Positions 9,188-17,740 of a stretch of DNA of 64,000 bases are shown here, piece after piece. Location of the stretch: positions 1,089,321 through 1,153,320 of the forward strand of contig NZ_KQ759763.1 of assembly GCF_001482195.1 (NCBI RefSeq), written 5' to 3'. Below the pieces are notes generated by a model that made no database searches, had not been told where the DNA came from, and worked only from the letters and a program-made list of their open reading frames with translations. A program made the position numbers and the translations under genes. Positions within the stretch are counted from its first letter, which is position 1; every line of letters begins with the position of its first letter. Origin of the DNA: Luteimonas abyssi (GTDB taxonomy: Bacteria > Pseudomonadota > Gammaproteobacteria > Xanthomonadales > Xanthomonadaceae).

Positions 9188-9450
9188 GCCCTCATCCAGC
9201 CCTTCGGGGCACCTTCTCCCGCAGGCGGGAGAAGGGAGTCGGCACGGCATGTCTGGGTCCTGCTTCCGCGAGCGGGAGAAGGGCATGCCTGAAACCCCTC
9301 TCCGCTTGCGGGAGAGCGGCAGGGGTGAGGGTGATGAAGTGGCGGCAGAGCCACCCATCCGCGCCTTCGGGGCGCCTTCTCCCACCTCGGGAGAAGGGAC
9401 GCTGCCGTGGCCTGTCTGGAACCCTTCTCCCGCGTGTGCGTGAGCAGGGA
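9188..9450 (+). repeat. Cluster of palindromic repeat modules
   Basis: A run of at least five related modules: a full copy at 9188-9237 with the stem CCTTCTCCCGC/GCGGGAGAAGG; a shorter hairpin at 9261-9283; a variant at 9295-9332 (cccctctccgcttgcgggagag); another near-full copy at 9352-9398; and a final arm at 9420-9445. The spacing element ggcatgtctgg lies between modules one and two, as at 50-149. It fills most of the gap (8960-9455) between paoC and the membrane-anchored protein and could end paoABC transcription. Confidence 0.85.
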
Positions 9451-9455
9451 AGCGG

Positions 9456-11657
9456 TCATGGCAGGGCGGGAAGACCCTCGATCCCCTTCTCCAGCGTGAT
9501 CGGATACTCGCGCACGCGCACGCCGGTGGCGTTGTGGATGGCATTGGCGATCGCAGCGCTCACGCCGCACAGGCCGAGCTCGCCCACGCCTTTGGCCTTC
9601 ATCGGCGAGCTCACCGGATCTTCTTCGTCCAGGAAGATCACCTCCTGCACCGGCACGTCCGCATGCACCGGAACCTCGTAGCCGGCGAGGTCGTGGTTGA
9701 CGAAGAAGCCGATCCCCTCGTCCACCGCCAGTTCCTCGCTGAGCGCGGCGCCGATGCCCATGACCATCGCGCCGATCACCTGGCTGCGCGCCTGCTTGGG
9801 GTTGAGGATGCGGCCGGCCGCGCACACGGCCAGCATGCGGCGCACGCGGGTCTCGCCGGTGTAGACGTCCACGCCTACTTCGACGAAGTGCGCGGCGAAG
9901 GTGCTGAGCTGTTGCCGCTCGTCGAGATCGCCGAATTCGATGGCGTCCTCGACCACCAGCTGGCCGTCGCCGGCGGCCTGCGCCAGCGGTACGGCGGTGC
10001 CGCCGGCGCGCACCTCGCCATCGACGAACTCGGCCGAGGCGGGATCGAGTTGCAGGCGTTCGGCCACCACCTCGCGCAACTTCATGCAGGCCGCGTAGAC
10101 GCCGGCGGTGGCACTGTTGGCGCCCCACTGGCCGCCGGAGCCGGCGGAGGCGGGGAAATCGGAATCGCCCAGGTGTACCTCGATCCGGTCGATCGGCAGG
10201 CCCATCACCTCGGCGGCGGTCTGGGCGATGATCGTGTAGCTGCCGGTGCCGATGTCGGTCATGTCGGTTTCGATGGTGACGCGGCCATCCTCATGCAACC
10301 GCGCGCGCGCGCCGGACTTGGTGACCGGGGCGTTGCGAAAGCCCGCAGCCATGCCCAGGCCGACCAGCCAGCGGCCGTCGCGCGTGGTGCCCGGCGCGGC
10401 GCGGCGGTCCCAGCCGAAACGGTCCGCGCCCTGGCGCAGACACTGCACCAGCTGGCGCTGCGAGAACGGGCGCTCGGGGTTCTCGGGATCCACCTGGGTG
10501 TCGTTGCGGATGCGGAATTCCACCGGGTCCATGCCGAGCTTGTCGGCCATCTCGTCGATGGCGATCTCCAGCGCCATCATTCCCGGCGTCTCGCCGGGTG
10601 CGCGCATGGCGTTGCCCTCGGGCAGATCCAGGGTGGCCAGGCGCATCCTGGTCATGCGGTGTTCGCCGGCGTAGAGCAGGCGCGTCTGTTGCACGGCCGC
10701 CTCGGGGCCGCCACCTTCGAGGTCGCCCGACCAGCTCTCGTGGCCGATGGCGGTCAGGGTGCCGTCGCGGGTGGCACCCAGGCGGATGCGCTGGATCGTA
10801 GCCGGACGATGGGTGGTGTTGTTGGCGATCAACGGGCGATGCAGGGCGACCTTGACCGGGCGTTTCGCCGCGCGCGCACCGAGCGCGGCGAGGACGGCGT
10901 CGGCGCGTACGAACAGCTTGCCGCCGAAGCCTCCGCCGATGTACGGCGATACCAGCCGCACCTTGTCGCGGCCGGTGCCCAGGGTGCGGGCCACGTCGCC
11001 CTGGCCCCAGGCGATCATTTGGTTGGAGGTCCACAGGGTGACGGTGTCGCCGTCCCATGCGGCCAGCGAGGCCATCGGCTCCATCATCGCGTGCGATTGG
11101 TCGGGCGTGGTGTAGGTGGCATCGAGGGTGACCTCGGCCCCGGCGAGCGCCGCTTCGAAATCGCCGACGGCCGAATCGGCTGGAATATCGCCGCCCTGTG
11201 GCTTGATGGCGTTGTCGCGTTCCTGCGCGAGCGAGAAACGGCCTTCCTCGCGCGCGTAGATCACGCGCACCAGGCCGGCGGCAGCGCGCGCCTGTTCGAA
11301 GGTCTCGGCCACGACCACGGCGATGGCCTGATGGTAATGCTGGATTTCCGGGCCGCCGAGCAGCGTCGCGGTGTTCATGCGGCCCTTGCCGAGCGTGCCG
11401 GCGTTGGCGGCGGTGACCACCGCCAGCACGCCCGGCGCGGCCTCGGCGGCCGCGGTGTCGAGGCTGGCGATGCGGCCCTTGGCGATGCCGGCGCCGATCA
11501 CGTGGCCGTAGGCGGCCCTCGCGGTGGCGTCGTGCCACTCGTAGGCATAGGGCGCGGTGCCGGTGACCTTGAGCGGGCCGTCGATGCGGTCCAGCGGCTG
11601 GCCGACCACGCGCAGGCGGTCGACGGGATTGGTGCCGGCGGGCGTCTCGAATTTCAT
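9456..11657 (-). CDS. paoC: Aldehyde dehydrogenase molybdopterin-binding subunit PaoC
   Basis: A 733-residue large subunit of the xanthine oxidase family, closest in length and style to periplasmic aldehyde dehydrogenase PaoC/YagR. It binds the molybdenum cofactor and oxidises aldehydes to acids. [10 protein letters not shown] near the C-terminus gives the catalytic Glu at residue 693. The central part contains [12 protein letters not shown] and MRAPGE, typical cofactor-binding segments. It has no signal peptide of its own, as expected for a subunit carried out by the Tat signal on PaoA. Its ATG overlaps the paoB stop (ATGA). Confidence 0.93.
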   Translation of the reverse strand: MKFETPAGTNPVDRLRVVGQPLDRIDGPLKVTGTAPYAYEWHDATARAAYGHVIGAGIAKGRIASLDTAAAEAAPGVLAVVTAANAGTLGKGRMNTATLLGGPEIQHYHQAIAVVVAETFEQARAAAGLVRVIYAREEGRFSLAQERDNAIKPQGGDIPADSAVGDFEAALAGAEVTLDATYTTPDQSHAMMEPMASLAAWDGDTVTLWTSNQMIAWGQGDVARTLGTGRDKVRLVSPYIGGGFGGKLFVRADAVLAALGARAAKRPVKVALHRPLIANNTTHRPATIQRIRLGATRDGTLTAIGHESWSGDLEGGGPEAAVQQTRLLYAGEHRMTRMRLATLDLPEGNAMRAPGETPGMMALEIAIDEMADKLGMDPVEFRIRNDTQVDPENPERPFSQRQLVQCLRQGADRFGWDRRAAPGTTRDGRWLVGLGMAAGFRNAPVTKSGARARLHEDGRVTIETDMTDIGTGSYTIIAQTAAEVMGLPIDRIEVHLGDSDFPASAGSGGQWGANSATAGVYAACMKLREVVAERLQLDPASAEFVDGEVRAGGTAVPLAQAAGDGQLVVEDAIEFGDLDERQQLSTFAAHFVEVGVDVYTGETRVRRMLAVCAAGRILNPKQARSQVIGAMVMGIGAALSEELAVDEGIGFFVNHDLAGYEVPVHADVPVQEVIFLDEEDPVSSPMKAKGVGELGLCGVSAAIANAIHNATGVRVREYPITLEKGIEGLPALP

Positions 11658-12613
11658 GCGCGGGCCTCCTGCGCCTCGGCCAGCACGGCGGCGATCGTGC
11701 GTTCGGCCAGCGCCAGCTTGAAGCGGTTGTCGTCGGTGGGGGTGGCGCCATCGAACAGGCGCGCGGATACGGCGCGCGCACCGCGCGGGAGTTCCGCATC
11801 GGCCTCGGCGCGGCGCCACGGGCGATGGGCCACGCCGCCGACGGCGACGCACCCGCGGCCGTCGTCCTGGACGATGGCCGCCACCGACACCAGCGCGAAC
11901 GCGTACGAGGCGCGGTCGCGCACCTTGCGGTAGAGCTGGCGGCCGCCGACCGGCGGCGGCAGCACCACGGCGGTGATCAGCTCGCCGGCGGCCAGCGCAG
12001 TCTCGCGGTGCGGGGTGGTGCCCGGGGCGAGGTAGAGATCGTCGAGCGCGAGGCGGCGGATACCGCCATCGGCGGCGACGGTCTCCACCTCGGCATCGAG
12101 CGCACGCATCGCCACGGCCATGTCGCTGGGGTGAGTGGCGATGCAGTCACGGCTGCCGCCGATCACCGCCAGCTGCCGGCTGTAGCCTTCCAGCGCGCCG
12201 CAACCGCTGCCGGGCAGGCGCTTGTTGCACGGCTGCGCGGTGTCGTAGAAATACGGGCAGCGGGTGCGCTGGAGCAGGTTGCCGGCGGTGGTGGCACGGT
12301 TGCGCAACTGGCCCGACGCGCCGGCCAGCAGGGCGCGTGCGAGCAGCGGGTAGTCACGGCGTATGCGCGCGTCGGCGGCAAGGTCGGTATTGCGCACCAG
12401 AGCGCCGATGCGCAGGCCACCGTCGTCGGTGGCGGCGAGGGTGTCGAGGTCGAGCCCGTTGACGTCGATGAGCCGCTCGGGCGTCTCGATCTCGAGCTTC
12501 ATCAGATCGAGCAGATTGGTGCCGCCGGCGATGAACTTCGCGCCGGGCGCACGCGAGGCGGCGGTCGCGGCCGCCGCCGGGGTCTCGGCGCGGGTGTAGT
12601 CGAAGGCCTTCAT
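11654..12613 (-). CDS. paoB: Aldehyde dehydrogenase FAD-binding subunit PaoB
   Basis: A 319-residue FAD subunit of the molybdenum hydroxylase. [15 protein letters not shown] is the FAD pyrophosphate-binding loop. The segment [20 protein letters not shown] with a following GCGALEG holds the cysteine cluster that distinguishes PaoB-like subunits, which carry an additional [4Fe-4S] cluster. It passes electrons from the iron-sulfur subunit to the acceptor. Start and stop codons overlap both neighbours by four bases, indicating tight translational coupling in the order paoA-paoB-paoC. Confidence 0.92.
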   Translation of the reverse strand: MKAFDYTRAETPAAAATAASRAPGAKFIAGGTNLLDLMKLEIETPERLIDVNGLDLDTLAATDDGGLRIGALVRNTDLAADARIRRDYPLLARALLAGASGQLRNRATTAGNLLQRTRCPYFYDTAQPCNKRLPGSGCGALEGYSRQLAVIGGSRDCIATHPSDMAVAMRALDAEVETVAADGGIRRLALDDLYLAPGTTPHRETALAAGELITAVVLPPPVGGRQLYRKVRDRASYAFALVSVAAIVQDDGRGCVAVGGVAHRPWRRAEADAELPRGARAVSARLFDGATPTDDNRFKLALAERTIAAVLAEAQEARA

Positions 12614-13260
12614 GCGCCGGCCTCCGTGCGGGTGCCGGCGACGTCCTCGATGGCGTCGAGAATGTTGGCGTAGGCACCGCAGCGGCACAGGTTGCCGCTC
12701 ATGCGTTCGCGGATCTCGTCGGCGTCGAGTACGGGCGCCGCGGCGAGGTCGCCGGTGACGTGGCTGGGGATGCCGGCGCGCACCTCGTCGAGGACCGCCA
12801 CTGCCGAGCAGATCTGCCCGGGCGTGCAGTAGCCGCACTGGTAGCCGTCGTGCTTCACGAACGCGGCCTGCATCGGGTGCATGCGCTCGGGCGTGCCGAG
12901 GCCTTCGATGGTGGTGACCTCGGCGCCCTCGTGCATCACCGCCAGGCTGAGGCAGCTGTTGATGCGGCGGCCGTCGACGATCGCGGTGCAGGCGCCGCAC
13001 TGGCCGTGGTCGCAGCCCTTCTTGGTGCCGGTGAGGTGCACGTGTTCGCGCAGCAGGTCGAGCAGTGTGGTGCGGGTGTCGACGTCGTGCTCGACGCGGC
13101 GGCCGTTGACCTGCAGCGAGACGCGCTGCATGACCGGGGCGCGTGCGGGCGTCGGCGCGGCGAGCGCCTGTGCGGTCTGGGCGAAGGCCGGTGCGGCAAC
13201 GGCAGAACCGGCGGTGGCCGCGCTGGCCTTGAGCAGCTCGCGGCGGGTGAGCGGGGGCAT
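12610..13260 (-). CDS. paoA: Aldehyde dehydrogenase iron-sulfur subunit PaoA, Tat-exported
   Basis: A 216-residue [2Fe-2S] subunit. The N-terminus [16 protein letters not shown] carries a twin-arginine motif followed by an Ala-rich hydrophobic stretch ending AFAQTAQA, so the folded complex should be exported to the periplasm. The plant-type cluster motif is [12 protein letters not shown] with a Cys in RINSC. The second cluster is [12 protein letters not shown] with CRCG. It is the first gene of the paoABC operon. No paoD/xdhC-type maturation gene lies in the immediate neighbourhood. Confidence 0.93.
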   Translation of the reverse strand: MPPLTRRELLKASAATAGSAVAAPAFAQTAQALAAPTPARAPVMQRVSLQVNGRRVEHDVDTRTTLLDLLREHVHLTGTKKGCDHGQCGACTAIVDGRRINSCLSLAVMHEGAEVTTIEGLGTPERMHPMQAAFVKHDGYQCGYCTPGQICSAVAVLDEVRAGIPSHVTGDLAAAPVLDADEIRERMSGNLCRCGAYANILDAIEDVAGTRTEAGA

Positions 13261-13658
13261 GGGGAATCCTCTGGCTGGCGGCGGGGCTGGCGAGGGCTGC
13301 GGGATCCCGCAGGTGTGTCGCGAGCTTGCGCGCGGCGATGTGGCGAGGCGGTCAACACCCATGTGAAGGTCGCGGCGGATGCGAGCGTGCGTCGGTTTCT
13401 GTGCGTCGCGTCGCAGACCGGGGCGCGTTCGGCGCGGGTCGTCGGCGGCAACCGGCTGATGTGTGCGGCGCGCGGGCGCCGATACCGGCGTCGCGACCGC
13501 CCCCGGTGCGGTCGTGGTCGAGTAGCGAGGTGACGCGCGACGCGCGGGGACGTACATCGCACGCCGCTGGCGGGCAGGCCGGTTGGCACGCCGCGCCACA
13601 TCGTGCAGGGCATCGGCTACGGCCGGGGGCCGCGCACTGGGACTGAGCCGACCTCGCC
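13261..13658. other. Intergenic region upstream of paoA
   Basis: About 400 bases between paoA and the FabR-type gene, both read leftward. It must hold the pao promoter. I could not identify a convincing -35/-10 pair, hairpin or operator, and translations in this stretch are compositionally biased shadows. Confidence 0.45.
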
Positions 13659-14360
13659 TCAGGTCTGGGTACGGTCCCGGCCGAGCGCGTGCGCGCCGCG
13701 CAGCAGCATGCGGATCATCTGCGCGAGTTCGTCGACCAGGGTGGCGTCGCGCTCGGGCGGCGAGTCCAGCGCGGTGCCGCCCATGGCGAACACCAACCGG
13801 GTGATGGCGCGCGCGACCAGGGCCGGCTCGTGGAAGGTGATGCCCTGTGCGCTGGCGATGCGGATCAGGTCGATGCGCAGTTCTTCCTCGAAGAAGTGCA
13901 ACTGCCGGTCGACCGCGCGCTTGAAGCCGTCGGAACCGACGGTGCCTTCGCGCAGCAGCAGGTGCAGCAGCTTGTCGTCGGCACGCAGCCGCGCCATGAA
14001 GGTCTCCAGCGAGCCGCGCACGATGCTGCGTCCGGACACCGCGCGCCGACGGGCGTCGCCGATGATCCGGCGCAGGGATTCGCCGGCCATGTCGATCAAG
14101 GCGATCGCCAGCTCGTCCATGTCGTGAAACTGGCGGTAGAAGCTGTTGGGCGCGATGCCGGCCTCGCGCGCCACCTCGCGCAGGCTCAGGGTGGACACGC
14201 TGCGGTGTGGCCCGATCAGGCGCAGGGCGGCGGCGAGCAGGTCGTCACGGGTGATGGTCGGCTTGCGGCCGGGGCCCTCGTGGACGGCGGTCTCGTCGCT
14301 GGCGGATGCGGGCGTGCTGACGGTCAAGGAGGCGGATCGGATCGGGCGAGGCACGAGCAT
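13659..14360 (-). CDS. fabR: TetR-family regulator, FabR type
   Basis: A 233-residue repressor. The N-terminal helix-turn-helix reads STLSLREVAREAGIAPNSFYRQFHDMDELAIALID, which is the FabR/DesT form of the TetR domain. The C-terminal part is the acyl-CoA/acyl-ACP-sensing domain. FabR-like proteins repress unsaturated fatty acid genes. The divergent neighbours here are an acyl desaturase and its reductase, which fits. The ATG at 14360 gives the family's usual length. A palindrome at 14503-14512 in the shared intergenic region is the likely operator. Confidence 0.85.
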   Translation of the reverse strand: MLVPRPIRSASLTVSTPASASDETAVHEGPGRKPTITRDDLLAAALRLIGPHRSVSTLSLREVAREAGIAPNSFYRQFHDMDELAIALIDMAGESLRRIIGDARRRAVSGRSIVRGSLETFMARLRADDKLLHLLLREGTVGSDGFKRAVDRQLHFFEEELRIDLIRIASAQGITFHEPALVARAITRLVFAMGGTALDSPPERDATLVDELAQMIRMLLRGAHALGRDRTQT

Positions 14361-14497
14361 AACAGTGCATCGGCAGGTGGCTTCGGGCTTCGCGGGGCCC
14401 GAGCGCTGCGCCGCGCTCGCAAAGCGTGTCGGGCGCAGGTCGACCGCGGGCGTACCTGGATGTGCGGCTGAACGGTGCCGTGTCGCGCCGCAGCATT

Positions 14498-14516
14498 TAA
14501 TGTACACGTGTATGCA
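14498..14516. promoter_or_regulatory. Candidate FabR operator
   Basis: TACACGTGTA at 14503-14512 is a perfect 10-bp palindrome, extending as atGTACACGTGTAtgc. It resembles the GTACA-NN-TGT type core I recall for FabR sites. A half site, gtgtaca, recurs at 14532-14538, just before the reductase start codon. It sits 138 bases upstream of fabR and 37 upstream of the reductase gene, where one protein could control both directions. Assignment is by resemblance and context. Confidence 0.6.
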
Positions 14517-14548
14517 CGGCTGTGCGGATGGGTGTACAGTCGCGTCCC

Positions 14549-15655
14549 ATGTCAGCCGTCCCTCCCTTGCAGACCCCGCGACGCAGCCGCCTGCGTCGGG
14601 TTGCCGGCGCCTTCGTGACGCCGCCGGTATTCGATTTCTGGGCCCAGCGCCTGCACCCGACCTGGAGCTGGGAGCGACCGCTGGCCCGCATCGTGGGCCA
14701 TGCGCCCGCCGCGACCGGCGCGGTCACCCTGACCTTGAAGCCGAACCGCCACTGGGCGGGGGCGCTGCCGGGCCAGCACGTGAACCTCACCGCGGTCATC
14801 GACGGTATCCACGTGACCCGCAGCTACAGCCTGGACGCGCCGGTGGGCGCGGACGGCCGGTTGACGGTCACGGTGAAAGGGATCGATGGCGGCCGGATGA
14901 GCCGCTATTTGCTGGATCCCGCACGCCGCGGCGATGTGCTCGACATCGGTCCCGGTTTCGGCGACCTGGTGCTTCCCGCCACGCAGACCGCACCCTGGCT
15001 GTTCCTGGCCGGCGGCAGCGGTATCACCCCGCTGATGGCGCTCGTCCGGGAGCTGGCCGGGCAGGGCATGCCGGTCCCGCTGACCCTGTTGTACTGGGCG
15101 CGGACGCGCGCGGAGTTCTGCTTCGCCGACGAGTTGCGCGCATTGGCCGCCGCGCACCCGCGCTTCGATGTGCGCTTCGTGCTGACCGGCGAGGCGCCTG
15201 CGGCTATCGATGAGGCGGGCGGTCGCATCGAGGCCGCGCATCTGGCGGCGCTGGTGCCTGATCTCCCGACGCGTCATGTGTATGCCTGCGGTCCGGGTGG
15301 TTTCGTCGCCGCAGCCGAGGCGTTGTTGAACGACCGCGTCGCGCGACTGGCCACCGAGGCGTTCACCCCGGTGCCGCGCCCGGCCCTCGACGACGCCGGC
15401 ACCGTATCGGTGCGACTCGCGCGCAGCGGTCGGGATCTGCAACTGCCGCGCGGCGTATCGCTGCTGGCCGCGCTGGAAGCCGAAGGTCTGAAGCCCAAGT
15501 CCGGCTGCCGCATGGGCATCTGCAATACCTGCGCCTGCACCAAGCCCGCCGGTGCCACCCGCGACCTGCGCACCGGCACCGCCCACGACGAACCCACGCG
15601 CGCGCTGAAGCTGTGCATCAACAGTGCAGTGACCGATCTCGTTCTCGATCTCTGA
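14549..15655 (+). CDS. Ferredoxin reductase, desaturase electron-transfer partner
   Basis: A 368-residue fusion of an FAD/NAD(P)H reductase and a C-terminal plant-type ferredoxin. RSYSLDAP is the FAD-binding motif, LFLAGGSGITPLMAL the nucleotide-binding loop, and YACGPGGFV the C-terminal reductase motif. The ferredoxin part has CRMGICNTCAC and a later Cys in LKLCINSA, giving a CX4CX2C...C cluster. It should deliver electrons to the desaturase 13 bp downstream, as in Rv3230c/DesA3-type pairs. The ATG at 14549 is preferred over a GTG at 14522, but there is no strong Shine-Dalgarno. Confidence 0.9.
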   Translation: MSAVPPLQTPRRSRLRRVAGAFVTPPVFDFWAQRLHPTWSWERPLARIVGHAPAATGAVTLTLKPNRHWAGALPGQHVNLTAVIDGIHVTRSYSLDAPVGADGRLTVTVKGIDGGRMSRYLLDPARRGDVLDIGPGFGDLVLPATQTAPWLFLAGGSGITPLMALVRELAGQGMPVPLTLLYWARTRAEFCFADELRALAAAHPRFDVRFVLTGEAPAAIDEAGGRIEAAHLAALVPDLPTRHVYACGPGGFVAAAEALLNDRVARLATEAFTPVPRPALDDAGTVSVRLARSGRDLQLPRGVSLLAALEAEGLKPKSGCRMGICNTCACTKPAGATRDLRTGTAHDEPTRALKLCINSAVTDLVLDL

Positions 15656-15668
15656 TTCCGGAATCCCG

Positions 15669-16799
15669 ATGTCCAAGAAGAACGCACGGCGCCTGAGCGC
15701 CCAGGAACTCGACGCCTTCGGTGCCGAACTCGATGCGCTGCACACGCGCACGATGGCGCAGGTGGGCAAGGCGGACGCCGACTACATCCGCAAGGTGTTG
15801 CGCTGGGTGCGCTACACCGGCTTCGGGGGACGCCTGTTGCTGATGGTCGGCGCCATCGGCGGCGCGTTCGTGCCGTGGCTGCTGTGGCCGGCGTGCCTGC
15901 TGGGCGTGTTGTTGCTGGCGTTGTCGAAGATCATGGAGAACATGGAAGTCGGTCACAACGTGATCCATGGCCAGTACGACTTCATGAACGACCCGCAGTT
16001 CGACAGCCGGACCTACGAGTGGGACATCGTGGCGACGTCGGACAACTGGAAGCATTCGCACAACTACCGCCACCACACCTACACCAACGTGCGCGGCATG
16101 GACGACGACATCGGCTACGGCCTGCTGCGCATTTTCCCCGAGCAGCGCTGGAAGCCGTATCACCTGACCCAGCCGCTGATCGTCCCGGTGTTCGCGTTGT
16201 TGTTCCAGTGGGGCGTGGCGATCCAGGAGCTCAAGCTCGGGCGCTTCTTCGCCGGCAAGATGCCGCGCGCGAAGATGAAGCGCGACTTCGCACCGGTGGG
16301 CCGCAAGATGGGCCGCCAGTTGCTGAAGGACTACGTGTTGTTCCCGGCGCTGGCCGGCCCCTGGTTCCTGCCGGTGCTGCTGGGCAACCTGGCCGCCAAC
16401 GGCATCCGCAACGTGTGGACGTTCGTGGTGATCTTCTGCGGCCACTTCACCGTCGACAGCGAGGTGTTCCCGAAGCAGTGCCTGCGCGACGAGTCGCGCG
16501 GCCACTGGTATCTGCGCCAGTTGCGTGGGTCGTCGAACATCGGTGGCGGCAAGGTGATGAACCTGCTGACCGGTAATCTGAGCCATCAGATCGAGCATCA
16601 TTTCTTCCCGGACGTCCCGGCGCATCGCTACGGCGCGTTGTCGAAGGAGGTGCGCGCCATCTGCGCGCGGTACGGGCAGCGTTACGACGTGGGATCGTTG
16701 CCGCGGCAGTTCGGTGAGGTGTTGTGGCGGATCACGCGGCACGCGTTCCCGTCGCGTCCGAAGCGGGTGGCGCCGGAGGCGCTGCCGCAGCAGGCCTGA
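15669..16799 (+). CDS. Membrane acyl-CoA/acyl-lipid desaturase
   Basis: A 376-residue di-iron fatty acid desaturase, probably a delta-9 type acting on membrane acyl chains. All three histidine boxes are visible: HNVIHGQYD, HSHNYRHHTYTN, and HQIEHHFFPDVPAHR. Hydrophobic segments flank them (about residues 55-85 and 170-260). It is preceded by its reductase in the same operon and divergently by a FabR-like repressor, so unsaturated fatty acid levels are likely fed back. A strong hairpin follows the stop codon. Confidence 0.92.
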   Translation: MSKKNARRLSAQELDAFGAELDALHTRTMAQVGKADADYIRKVLRWVRYTGFGGRLLLMVGAIGGAFVPWLLWPACLLGVLLLALSKIMENMEVGHNVIHGQYDFMNDPQFDSRTYEWDIVATSDNWKHSHNYRHHTYTNVRGMDDDIGYGLLRIFPEQRWKPYHLTQPLIVPVFALLFQWGVAIQELKLGRFFAGKMPRAKMKRDFAPVGRKMGRQLLKDYVLFPALAGPWFLPVLLGNLAANGIRNVWTFVVIFCGHFTVDSEVFPKQCLRDESRGHWYLRQLRGSSNIGGGKVMNLLTGNLSHQIEHHFFPDVPAHRYGALSKEVRAICARYGQRYDVGSLPRQFGEVLWRITRHAFPSRPKRVAPEALPQQA

Positions 16800-16826
16800 G
16801 GGCCCGGCCCGGGGAACCGGGCCCTC
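16798..16826. terminator. Hairpin terminator of the desaturase operon
   Basis: A perfect 10-bp stem GAGGGCCCGG/CCGGGCCCTC beginning at the desaturase stop codon, with a 9-base loop. No T-run follows, so it may act with Rho or as an mRNA 3' end stabiliser. Confidence 0.65.
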
Positions 16827-16922
16827 CGCAGCGCTGTATCGAGCCGCTGCGCCAACGGGCGCGGCGCACTCTTGTGTGGCTCTGCTGTCGCTTCAGATCT
16901 TGCCCTTGCCCCTGTTCTTGCT

Positions 16923-17124
16923 TTGGATCTGGATCTTGATCTTCGAGCCGTAAAGCGAGCCGAGCATCGCAGGACGGCGGGGCCGGAGAGCTGCCCATGT
17001 CTGAGCGCAGCGAGTTTGGGCAGCGTGCCCCGTCGTCCGAGAAGCGCAGGGGACCGGCGCGGCGCAGCCGTGCCGGCTCGCGTCCGGCGAAAGCGATTTT
17101 GCTTACTTTTGTCGCGACAAAAGT
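16923..17124 (+). repeat. Hairpin-containing intergenic repeat, copy A
   Basis: About 200 bases that match copy B (17258-17470) in inverted orientation. Shared blocks include cttcgagccgtaaagcgag, gagcgcagcgagtttggg, gcgcaggggaccggcgcgg and gctcgcgtccggcgaaag. It ends in a perfect 20-base palindrome, ACTTTTGTCG/CGACAAAAGT (17105-17124). Reading through it gives Arg/Ser-rich pseudo-proteins starting MSERSEFGQR. Such translations recur as spurious genes in Xanthomonadaceae, so I treat it as a non-coding repeat. Confidence 0.8.
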
Positions 17125-17257
17125 GAGTCGCGCTTCAGCGCGAAAGCTGTTGATCTTGATGTTGCCTTGTTCTCGTGCGCGCGCGTCATCGCATGCTGCA
17201 GAGAGAGCAAAGGGCACACGCGGGATCAAGAGCGGTTTCGCACGCTGCCGCGCGCGA

Positions 17258-17470
17258 GTTCCTTTTTGCAGGACCAAAAAGGAACCAAAAAGTCCTTTCG
17301 CCGGACGCGAGCCGGCACGGCTGCGCCGCGCCGGTCCCCTGCGCGCCTCGCCCGATGCGGCACGGCGCCCAAACTCGCTGCGCTCAAACATGGGCGCCCC
17401 CTCGGCCGCATCTGGCTCCGGTGCTCGGCTCGCTTTACGGCTCGAAGATCAAGATCAAGATCAAAGGCAA
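17258..17470 (-). repeat. Hairpin-containing intergenic repeat, copy B (inverted)
   Basis: The inverted partner of copy A. Its hairpin has different sequence but the same position: GTTCCTTTTT/AAAAAGGAAC at 17258-17285. The arms of both copies are highly similar over roughly 170 bases, so the whole 16923-17470 stretch is a large imperfect inverted repeat around a 130-base centre. There is no transposase between or beside the arms. Confidence 0.8.
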
Positions 17471-17508
17471 CGGCAACGGCAAACGGCAAACGGCAAACGG
17501 CAAGGGCC
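17448..17508. repeat. Low-complexity tandem units
   Basis: A stretch built from gatcaa units followed by gcaacg and then gcaaacg units repeated three times or more, ending in gcaagggcc. A matching pyrimidine-rich low-complexity run flanks copy A at about 16898-16940. Short units of this kind can expand by slippage. It marks the outer boundary of repeat copy B. Confidence 0.6.
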
Positions 17509-17740
17509 ACAGCGAGGGTCCGTCCGTGATCGCGGCGGCAGCCAGCGCGAGGTGCCGGAGACGGGCTGGGCGACGCATGCCTGGTCGTCTTCGGAAGCGG
17601 CCATGGTTTCGCTCTAGTGCTGTCATGGCATGCGCAGCCGCGCGACGACCGGCCGCATCTGCCGCCGCCGACCGCGATGGTCCGCAGACATGGCGGCCGG
17701 GATAATGGTCGACGTCCCCCCCCCGGACGTTGCCCGACCC

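Noticed and set aside
9534-11933. A 799-codon open frame on the plus strand antisense to paoC and paoB
   Set aside because: The minus-strand proteins carry clear molybdenum hydroxylase motifs and ATGA coupling; the plus-strand translation has none.
16997-17617. Overlapping frames starting MSERSEFGQR and MFERSEFGRR
   Set aside because: They read through a two-copy inverted repeat with internal hairpins and give Arg/Ser-rich sequence without a fold; treated as non-coding repeat.
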